Assembly (NCBI RefSeq): GCF_032854445.1
Contig: NC_088306.1
Location: 10,907,386-10,971,385, forward strand
DNA length: 64,000 bases
Direction of reading: 5' to 3'
From: Liolophura sinensis
Taxonomy: Eukaryota > Mollusca > Polyplacophora > Chitonida > Chitonidae
The notes beneath the pieces are model-generated. The model was not told the DNA's origin. It saw only the letters and a program-made list of their open reading frames with translations, and did no database searches. Below are positions 23,073 to 35,000 of the stretch, piece after piece. How positions within the stretch are numbered: position 1 is the first letter of the stretch; every line of letters begins with the position of its first letter. The translations under genes and the position numbers were made by a program.

Positions 23073-26000
23073 AAGAGTAACAGTCTACAGGACTTAGTGG
23101 GACACACCCATACCTGCCTGGGATCGGCCAAACACAGGTGAGGTTTGAACTTTGATACCAGCTGGATGCCGTACGCTCTCACTATATGGTACCAGTATCC
23201 TGCAGGTTAAGTCATAGGTGAACACAGTGTTCTATCCACAGTTTCTGGTGTTCAAGACTGCAGACATCAGGGCACTTTACTTGTACGAGGCAGCAACAAG
23301 CAAACGGCGAGGTGAAAGATAACATGGGAGGGTATGGAGGATGAACAACACTGGACAATATTCAGTGAATACCACTGGTAATAACCAGAAATTGAAGGAT
23401 GTAAGACAACAGAACAATGTACACAGCATATATAAATTGTAATAGTCGACACAACATGGTTTCGGCCTTATTTATCCGTGACGCTTATTTAGCCGTGAGT
23501 TTTTCTTATTAACTCCATGCAGTAAAACTGCAAATGCTCGGATGTTCGTGGTCTCGAATTATGTTGGTGCCAATTTTTGTTTTTTTTTTGATTGGTGTTT
23601 TACGTCGTACTCAAGAATATTTCACTTATACGACAGCGGCCAGCATTATGGTGGGTGGAAACCGGGCACAGCCCGGGGGAAACCCACGACCATCCGCAGG
23701 TTGCTGCCAGACCTTCCCACTTTCGGCCGGAGAGGAAGCCAGCATGAGCTGGACTTGAACTCACAGCGACCGCATTGGTGAGAGGCTCCTGGGTCATTAC
23801 GCTGCGCTAGCGCACTAACCGACTGAGCCACGGAGGCCCCTGTTGGTGCAATTGATGACATGACTACTTCTCGTCAAAACATTCTCATACTTGGGAGGAT
23901 CTTTACTGTATCCTACAGTCTCATGGAATACAAGTAAAATTGGGGTTTACCTGTTCCTGTTGTACATTTTCTCTGGACTCACCCCGTTTTTCCATGTGCT
24001 AAAACTAACCTGAAAATTCACAGTTGTTCTCAGCGTGATGGTCGTCCCTTATATCATCTTACTTCAATTTGACTCAAAACATGCGATCTGGCGATGATAC
24101 AATGTGCACGAGAAAAGAGAAACAAAATGATAAGGAATTAAATTGCCCTAAATGACTCTAAAATTTCACCCACAAAAGGGGCATTTTTAGGGGCAAATAA
24201 ATGTCACAAATATTCTTTTTGTTACTGCAACTCCCAATTTTCAGTAGAATATCATCCCTTGTTCCAAGTAAACCTCAAAACACCTTTCTAAAATCAATAG
24301 AACTCTCAGAATCAGGAAAAATGGACAAACTAGTCATGATCGAAGTTTGTGGTCATTTAGGATAGTTATTGATTATGCCGGAATATGATGTGGTATGCTT
24401 GTGACATTTCAAATTTGACTTCGTGATTGTTTTCAACTGTGACCAAGCTGCTGTATAAGTCTGTGGCTCTGTGGATGAAATTTATGCCTTCTCTTTTAAT
24501 TTGGACCATTCATTCATGTAACAAGACACATGGGAGAAAGGTGATACAAAATTGTAAGCGAGAGATGTTACAGGTTCTGCGATTCTTTCTTTCTGATTAG
24601 CCAATTCTGTGCCTATTTAATTTATTCGTGTAGCTGGAGGAATAAGAGAAATAGGACAGTTTTGCAATTTTGCACGTTTGATTTGCCAGTTCTCAGACTA
24701 TTATATAATGCTTTTTTATTTATTTATTTATTTGATTGGTGTTTTACGCCGTACTAAAGAATATTTCCCTTATACAACGGCAGCCAGAATTATGGTGGGT
24801 GGAAACCCACAACCATCCCCAGGTTGCTGGCAGACCTTCCCACGTACTTCCAGAGAGGAAGCTAATGCTTTTTTTAAATGACAAGTATGTGGGAAAGTCT
24901 GTCAGCAACCTGCGGATGGTCGTGAGTTTCCCCCGGGCTCTGCCCGGTTTCCACCCACCATAATGCTGGCCGCCGTCGTATATAAGTGAAATATTCTTGA
25001 GTAGGGCGTAAAACACCAATCAAATAAATAAATCAAATTTAAATGTCAGAATGATATTTAACTGACCAATCAGACATGCAGATAAATACATGAATGACTT
25101 GACGGAATGTTGTAAATATTTTACACATACAGGATTGAAGGTTTGCTTTTGCTGGAGAAGATTGTCTGTCAGAGTAATACAGAAGTGTTTGTGAAACATG
25201 TCCGCAGTTGGATGAACTTGCTTCTGCAAGTCTTGCAGGTAAATATTAGTGTTGGTTGATTTTATTCATTTGAACTCTTTAAAATTTACAAATTTGCTAA
25301 TCAAGCTCAAAGTAAAAAAAATGCCATAAAAACTCAGCCGTGATGTATTTTTCTTGGACTTAAGACAAAATTTTAATCATGAAGATTGGTGTTTTCTTTT
25401 CCTTTATTTTAGCTGAAATTTGGTGTGTAACAACTTGCCTAGAATTTACGTTGACAAGCAATATTTTGTTCAAGCAATATTTTGTTCAAGCAATATTTTG
25501 ACCTTTTATTACTCATCAGAAGTAACAAGCTCAAAGTGATTTGAAATTTTGACTCAAGTCTTAGATTGCTTTGTGATCTCAAGGTCTGTTTTCATAACTT
25601 CGCATTTTAGTCTAACAAAGAAAATCCTCTCATGTTTGCACAGTTTGAGTGTTTTTTATGGTGAACTAAAGGTTAACTTAACTAATAAGTTTCACACAAG
25701 CAGTTGTTTTGTGTGTGTGTATATGCTTTCTCGCCATGATATGGCTGAAATATTGCTGATGTGGCGTAAGGCCATAATCATTCATTCTTTGTGGATAGGA
25801 AAATTACCCAAATTCCTCAACCTTTTCGTATATGAAAGAGCAACTTTCAGTGCAATTTATGCACATATTGATTTTGGAGATAAAACAACATTTTTTTAAT
25901 TGGCCAGTTTCAGGGCTTTTACAAAAATTATAAGTTGATCAGTCAACACAGAATAATGGCATCAGAGTATGCTAGAGTAAGCACCTTGCGAACACTACTG

Positions 26001-29000
26001 AAGAATTACAGTACTGTATGACTTAGCCTTTGATATGGTTGTATTAAGAGAAAATTTGTGAACATAGTTAGGAAATAAAATGTTAAGAAAGTAACTTTAT
26101 TTTGCACACATCTGGTTACTATGCAATAATGACTGCATTTATCCACAATTAAAACTTAAACAAAAAAGGACCTTGGTACTCCGGCATCTATAGGAATGGC
26201 AAGCAGTCAAAGCCTGCAGACATGGTGCACTGATTACCTCCCTTGATGCCTTTTTTTTTACATGTTTTAGGCACACTGCCCTGCAGCTCATCGCCATTTG
26301 ACTTGTCATGTGGTCAAACTCTTGCTGATAGAAAGTAAAAGTTTACCAGAGCTGGCCAGAGAGGTGTCCACATCATTTCTTTCTCAACTGTTACCACTAC
26401 TGCTGGGGGCATCGGAGGAGGTAGGATTTGAGGCTGTTATTGGGTTACCCCTACCTAACCACCTACATGTATCTTGGTGACATCAATAAGTTAACTCCAC
26501 TCATACAATGATTGAAGTAGTCTATACACAGAATTTGTCAGAAGAAATTAATTACTCAACCATGGAAAAGTTCACGAGTTACATGTCAGAGGCTGATGGT
26601 TTATGCCTGGTTGATTGGTTCCCTGAACCCATGAAACTGGCCTCATAAACATGAGAAGTGGACAATTCCTGGGTTGTACATTTAACAACAATCAAATCAA
26701 ATCCAATCAAATAGGGTTAATAAACTTTACCTGTACTGAACTCCCGTAAGAGAAACCTGGAGTGTGTACCAAATACATGTGCTCTTAACAATGGTACTAA
26801 TGGTTTTGATTAGCACCAGGGTCCATACATGAGTAAATCTGAAAAATCATGGGTTTTTGTGGTTGGACCGGGAAAAGCCATGAAATTAAGTCTTCAGAAC
26901 CAATATGAACTACTGTGTATTGTATCCTGACTTTTTCTTGGAGAGATTTGTTTTCTGGCATTTTTAAAATTGCTTAATGGACTTGTGTGTACGTTCGAAA
27001 GACTAAATGTTCAGCTTATCAGTATTTTTTAATAATAACATGGCTTCAATCTTGTACAATTTTCAAATTGTACTAGCCTGGTAAAATGTAATTTTTTTTG
27101 TCCAGAAAAGCCTTATAATTTCAACTCTTTAGTGAGCAGGAACCCTGATTCCAGTATTCAAATTTAGTACATCTGAATAAATTAGTTACAAAACCTTGTA
27201 AAATGCATCACTTGTATGTGGTTAGGATAGGTCAAATTTCTTCATACCTGCTGACTGGGCAGTTAGCGTCATTGTGTCCGTCCATCACTCAATCGATCTA
27301 TCATGGTTTTTGTTCTCCAGTGGGCGCCCTCTTCTATTGGCTGCATTAACACTTGTATCAGACAGTACCCTGGGGCTTGTGGAGTGTTTAAGGTTTGTTC
27401 ACATTGATCGAAATCTTTCGTTATTTAAGTCTGGTTCTCATAGAACTGACTAACCCTTACCAGTGGTCCCTGCTGACTGTATGAGAACACAGCCACTGGC
27501 AATGATGTATCGCCTGTAGTCCAGTGCCAGTCTGTACTGATGAACATACTTACTGGTGAATCAGTGCAATGAGAACACTTATATAATTGTTGCTGGACTT
27601 GGAAGACTCAATGTCCAGCCACCAGGTGTAGGAGATCAGGCTTTATGGTATCACTGCGTGTAAATGAATTTGAGAAAACTAAAAAACATTTTTCAAAAAC
27701 TTCACCCTCGTAATATTTAAAAGTGCATGTAAAAGAATATGTATTTGAATTCCATATTTAATACCATATTCCATATTCAGATAGATAAATCTGAAATAAA
27801 TGTACTAGTATCTTTTCGTTGCAGAAATTAAATGTTGTATTAAAAAAAAGCTCCATATCTGTATGTATGTTTTCATTTTCAGGGAAAAATTGAAAGCTTC
27901 ATATTGCTTTACTTGGACAGAGAATATCCTGCGGAGGTAAGATATTTGTTATTAAGGGCAAATTTAGGGATACCTGTACCATTTAGGATTTACTAAAAAA
28001 AAAAGCTGAATGTACAGTGTAAGGAGATTGTTATCAGTTCAAAATTGTGATGTGTTTTTGGAGTTCTGAAGTTAGCATAGCACACCTTACAAAGGGACAT
28101 CACTCTGGTGAAATAAGTTGAAATCCTTGTATTGCCTTCTGCTAGATTTTAGATATCTGGGCCCATATGCTGACTAGACTGCACACTAGTTAATGTTTTG
28201 GATCTTGAAATCTTGAAAACATTTTTCCCCAGGAGGCCATAAGATGTTTTGCCCTGTTAGCTGTCTGTGGTGGTAGTGGCAACCTGGGGGTGAAGTACAC
28301 AGAAGGCTGGGGTAGACAGTGTCATAGAGCCCTGGTCAGTCTGTGGTCAGTGGTAGCCAAGCTATATGCTCATCTGGATCAAGGTGAGTTTTACACCTAC
28401 CCAGGTAGACATGAGCAGTGAGAGATACATGTACATCTGTTACCTGCAAAGTTTTGAGTGCTAGATATGTGACGTGGACATTTTTTTCTCTCTTGATATG
28501 ACTGTCCCTTTATTGATTCAGTAAATACATATATAAGTGATAGGTACCTTTTGTGGCAGGCATGTTTAGAAGTTTTGATTGAATTCAGTTTCCTGTGGAG
28601 AAAGTGTTAATTTTAAAGAAAAAATTTGATCCAATTCATTATGATACAGACATACCTGAACAGAAAGAGAGTGGCCTCCCTTACATCCGATCCCAGAGTC
28701 TGAGCCAATGAGAAGCAGCCAACTGGAGGCCAGATATGAAATGCTGAGTCACTGTCTCTGCTATCCTGTTGAAGTAAGAATGGTTATCCCTCATAGCAAC
28801 ACTATTATTGAAGGACAATCTTCTGGCGGTATTATAAATTGGGGAGTGCTGTCTGAAGTCAGCCACTGATACTTGTGACATAAATAACATGTACAAGGCT
28901 AATGGCACTTCATTCCTTGTCTCGAGAGAGAATATTGTGGAACATTGGTGTGAGCGGCGTAATGATTTTCATTTTTCATTATCATTATTTTGACTATCTT

Positions 29001-32000
29001 TTGTAATAATCTTTCCTTGTTTGACAAATTACAGGGCTCTGCCCAATTTCTTTCCACCATAACACAGGCCACCGTTGTTTTAGTGAAACATTCTTGAGTA
29101 CAGCGTAAAACCCCAGTGAAATAAATAAACAGATAAATAAATATTTGGCAAAAACTGAAAAAATGAGTTTCAATATCGGGGGGTGGGGGGGGGGGGTGGG
29201 GGAAATGGTGCGCTGACAGTGACGCGAAAGTAGCCTAATATAAGTATGGCCACAGTGTGATACTGGCTGGTAACTGTAAGCCATAGAACAGTGTGTTTTA
29301 CATTATAAATGAAGAAAACGAAATATGTAAAACAATAATTAATTTTCTGTGTTTTTAGTATTGTGCTTTGGGTAGACTTGTACACATGTGACTGGTTACC
29401 GACTAATTTAATTGTTTTGCAGAGAGGAGTTGTCAGCCACAGCCAAGATTCCTGTGGAAGACATCTTAACACTGATATGCAGAACGTTGTCTGTTAATAA
29501 CAAAATGTTGGTAAGTTTTACACTTAATTGGGACCAGTTGCCATAGTATGTATGAAATACTGCCCGGAAAAATCATTTATTCATATCTGATTATCTCATG
29601 TCATTCCCAGAGCATTTCTGTCCAATAACAGGGAAAGCAATTAACAAAATGTTAGGGGTGGTATCTCAAAATGTACTTCATGTATTGAGGAGACTTTCAG
29701 TTTTAAATGCATATAAAGCATAGTGACAAGAGAGGAGTGTTCCATAGCTGATGATCTGTGTGCATTTTAATTACCGTATATTACCAAATACTTTGTTTAT
29801 TAAGCTGATGCACAGGTGAGCTCTGTCGTAGTCTTGCTGCAAAGGCTAAGTTTTATGAAAGTGGTTAGTTATCTATATGGAGGAAATGGGAGAGAGCTCA
29901 GAGAAAACCTTTATGATTCCACATCCACCTAAAAAAACATCTTGACAAAAACCACAGCTGAACATGAAGATGTTGGATTTGAACTTCTACCCTTATTGGT
30001 CAGGACGTGTTGACCAACTAAATCAGCTTGTACAGGAATCCTCTGAAATATTCTTACAAGACAAAAAAGTATTATACATGTACACCATTCCACTTTAATC
30101 TTGTGGAAGGAGACTCTGTTGCAATGTAAGGAAAATAATGTTTAAAGTGTTCGTTACCTTTAACAAATAATTTAACTATCAAAGCTGTTTATTATGTCTT
30201 GTTTTACTCAGCTATCCAAACGCACAACAGAGCGCCTCATGCTGGGGTACATCATTCCTTCCATTCACAAAGCAGCTCTTCAACTCTTATCAGCTCTCAT
30301 ACTCTGGTAAGCTTAAGTTTAATTTCTTTGTGGTTTTTTTTTTTCCATTACTTTTTAATTTATGATTTTTTCCTGTGGCAAGTTTTCACTTTTAAGGCTC
30401 TTTTTAATTTTGCAAGAGTTCTTCAATAAAATTTATATTATGTATGAAGGGCAAAACTTCAAATAGCGTGCTTAGCTTTTGCATTGAAAAAGAATATGTA
30501 AGTTCTGTGGAGCCTTTACACAGTATTTATTTATTGGATTGGTGTTTTAAGCCATACTGAAGAATATTTCACTTATACGACGGCGGCCTTGATGGCGTGC
30601 TAACCCCCTCAACCACGGAGGCCCCTACACAGTATTTGGATGGGACAGTAATTATGTGTATTGACCTTTATAATGGACATTACAGGATAAAGTAATATCT
30701 TTGTAATATTTAGTTATGTATCGTTAGCTGTGTCACCACACATCTTCTACCTGTGCCTGAGGATTAGAATTTCACACCCTGAGTTATAAATTGACACATA
30801 CTCTACTCAACATGGGGATAACGATTTTGTCCTTACAATATTTGCGAAAGAACTGAGCTGAGAAAAAGCAAGCAAGCCATGTCGACAGCAGATAACACGG
30901 GGATGCAGCGTTACAATGCAAAATAATGCCAGTCTGCGCAGTAATTTAGCTGTGCAGGGTTTAAATTTACTGTAATTCTTTAACCTTTTTGCATGTGTGC
31001 AAGGTGTGTATTCAAGCATATTCTGAAGACATTGTTCTATGTATATTGATAAAATTATACTTTTTGTGAAGCATTGAAAATGACCAATCAAACCAATGTA
31101 ATTGTGTCCGGATTATTCAAATTAAGTGTACAAATGTTTCTCTGAAAATTGCTCCTTCGTGTGCGAAATGGTTACAGTAAAGAATGATGTAAGTCTATCC
31201 AGTGATTTAGCTGCACAGGGTTTAAATTTCATATACTTCTTGTGGGCATGTCATACAGCTCTGGCAAGTGTATATCAACATTTTAACCTGTCCATGATCA
31301 GCCAGTGGCCATCGACAAACACATTATTGACCGATCACTTTGTGGGCAGATGTGTATGAATAAACACAATTACTGTAAGAATCCCATTCATTACCTGAAG
31401 CTAATGTGTTGTGTGCTGTGTTACAGGGTATGTGAACAGGAACTCTAAAGTGAAAGTTATGCCTAAAAAAAATTTAAAAGAAAAGTTTTTTGGGGCATAA
31501 TTTATATCTCTAGCTCTCCCCTCTATTTTTGCAAATTTTCTGTCACTGGTTGAAAGTTTTCGGAAAGGACATCATTGATGAATTTACTGGGAATGCTTGA
31601 CCAGTATAGCACCCCCCAGTACTAGCTCTTCCTCACCCCCTTCCCCTGCAGAATTGTTTTGACTGTATATTAAGTGTTTCAAGTATCCTTTACCAATATT
31701 TTGTGTTTTTACAGCACAAAGAAAATCCTGGTGCCATTCTGTGGGTGTATCATCTCCCAGCTCACACAGACTCTCAGCTGGACACATGTTAACTGTTACA
31801 CCGTGGGCATGGACAAACCATACAGGTACTGATGTCAGCATACCGTGCCATGTTAGGCTTACTATTTTCAGTTTGTGTTTGTTTATTATTTGTTTATTTA
31901 TGGGTGTGGGGATTTGTATTTAATTCTTCAATTCACCATGTGACTGAAACTTTGCAGATGTGGCATTAAAAAATAATCATTTATTTATTCATTTCAAAGT

Positions 32001-35000
32001 CTTAATTCCTTTAAAATTTTGAAGATAACAGTACATGGGAAGGTCTGCCAGCAAACTGCAGATGGCCGTGGGTTTCCACCGGGTTCTGCTCAGTTTCCTC
32101 CCACCATAATGCTAGCTGCCGTTGTATAAGTGAAATATTCTTGAGTACGGCGTAAAACACCACTCAGATAAATTAAAGGTCACAATCATTTGTACATGCA
32201 CAGCAAGATACTTTTGTTGACTCTATTTTGATATGTTAAGCAACGTTCTAAAACTTTCATCTTTCACATGGAGTTATTCATTTTTCAAGTTTTTTTTTTT
32301 ACTAAGTTTGAGTAATTTCTTATCAGAGCATTGGTGCCATTCTTTGACCTTTATTTTCTTCTGAGAGTGCATTTTTACACACCAAACTTCAGGTGAAATA
32401 TAAGTCCAGTAGAAACTTCAGTTTACATTTAGTATTCAAATTTATGCTTTGTAGTTAATTGTAGTCTTGATGTGTTAATAACTATCCCCAATATTTGTGG
32501 AATATTTGTGGTGTATAATCTCTGTTATATCCAAGGTATTTATTAAAATTCAGTAAAATTAAAACATGCATTAAGTTTATGCATGGATTCACTTTTGTAT
32601 GGAAATGTGTGAAGAAAAAAAATATCAGTAAGTTATTACGTGAAAACTTGAGCAAAGACTACATGTAAACATCAAACAGACTGAATGATACATTGATTTA
32701 ACTGATTTCAGTCACCTGCGGGAAACTGTGTATGCCGTGACTTGTGATTTGTTAAAAACTCTGGGAGGTTGCTGTGACCTGGGGTTGTTGGGGTCAGAGT
32801 TCATTCAGGAGCTGTTGTCAGACATCAGAGCTGAGGAAATAGAACTGAAGGTATGGTTGAGTTGTCACATTCATGTAGACTGAAATTGGAATTGAACTCT
32901 TGACAGTGATGACAAAATGGAAACATAAGTAAGGCCTGGACTTGAACTCACAGCAACCGCATTGGTGAGAGACTCCTGGGTCATTACACTGCACTAGCGT
33001 GCTAACCAACTGAGCCACGGAGGCCACCATAAAATGTTACTTTTGTAGTAATGAAATATACATTTTTCTTGTTAGATATCACCCTGCCTTATAAACAAAC
33101 TTCAAAACACCTTTTTGTGATTAACAGAACTCTCAGAATCTGGCAAAATGAGGAACTTTGTTATAAACAAAGTTTTAGGTCATTCACATGTATAACATTT
33201 TAATCCTGTTCAATTGGCAGTGGTGGAATACTGTTAAATATCAGGGAACACCTGTCCATGTATATAAATACGAGGCTATGTACAACGTACTGCACTGATT
33301 TAATGACCTTGTTGGGGCCTCAGTGGCTCAGTTGGTTAGTGCGCTAGGGCAGCGTAATGACCCAGGAGTCTCTCACCAATGCGGTCGCTATGAGTTCAAG
33401 TCCAGCTCATGCTGGCTTCCTCTCCGGTCATACGTGGGAAGGTCTGGCAGCAACCTGCGGATGGTTGTGGGTTTCCAAGAGCCCAGTTTCCACCCACTAC
33501 AATGCTGGCCGCCGTCATATAAGTGAAATATTCTTGAGTACGGCGTAAAACAACAATCAAATAAATAAATAAATCAAATGACCTTGTTAACTTCACTTGC
33601 TAACAAGAGTATGAGGAGATCAAAAATCGTTATGATTGAAGGCAGTGTTTAATAAAGCATTTGGTGCTACTCTATTAGTATTCAAAAAGCATTGGATGAA
33701 TAATCTTGAATTCCAGCACAACGCAATGACCTACAGGCCTCTCACCAAAGCAGTTGCTGTGAGCTCAAGCCCAGCTCTGGCTTCCTCTCTGGTTGTACGT
33801 GGGAAGGTTTGTCAGCAACCTGCGGATGGTCGTGAGTTTCCCCCGGGTTGTGCAAGGTTTCCTCCCTCCGTAATTCCGGCCATCGTCATATAAGTAAATG
33901 TAGCTGGAAAAAAAAAAATGGAAAAATGTTCTAATTTCTAGAGAACCGCAGGGTTCATATAGGGCCTTGAAAACCTTGAAAAACCTGGAATTTAAAAGTA
34001 ACTTTTCCAGACCTTGAAAAACGTGGAAAAATAGAGGTTTCTCTAGTTTGGCCTGGAAAAGCCTTTAAAATCTAATTCTTTTGTAGTTCTGCCTTGGCCA
34101 AACCTTGGCCAAACCTTGGCCACAGTAATGTGCTGACATTCTCAACATGAGAAATTTGTCTTTCATCAAATTTTAAGTTGATTACTTCAAAGTTTAACCA
34201 TGTCAACTATTCATTTATTTATTTATTTATTTGATTGGTGTTTTACGCCGTACTCAAGAATATTTCACTTATACGACGGCGGCCAGCATTATGGTGGGAG
34301 GAAACCAGGCAGAGCCCAGAAAAAACCACGACCATCCACTGGTTGCTGTCAGACATTCCCACTTATGGTCTGACAGGAAGCCAGCATGAGCTGGACTTGA
34401 ACTCACAGCGACCGATCAACTGTTCAAGTTCTTTTCACATTGCTCTGAACATGTGTAAGAGTAGAATATTTATTCCATGTAGCCTGGAAAATGTTAATGT
34501 TGTGCTTGGAAAAAGTTTTGAAAAACCTTGGAATTACCAAACCATTGGAATTACCAAACCATTGGAATTACCAAACCATTGGGTCTATTTCTCATTAGGA
34601 CAGTACATGTAGACATTTACATAAGGTCATACTATCTGTTTGAATCTTTTTTTTTTTAAATATTAAGTTATGTTTGGAATTGATTAATTTGCTAATGTTC
34701 AGTTTTTCTATTTCGTCATAGATAAACAGTTCAAAACTGAATAAGAATAACAGTTCAGACGGCCCATCTTCTTCCAAGAAAAGGAAGAAAAGTGGGGGTT
34801 ATCAGGAGATAAGTCGGGGCCAAGGACTGGCTAAAAAGATCAACAAAACAGCCAATCACAGCACTTGTTCCATGGCTCTGGAAGGTAAAACTAAAATGCA
34901 TGAATATTATTTCAGTGACAGAAACTACTTTTTTTACACATCTACACAGCAGAAATGAAAGCATTATAATCAATTTACAGGGTATACTTGTCTATAATAT

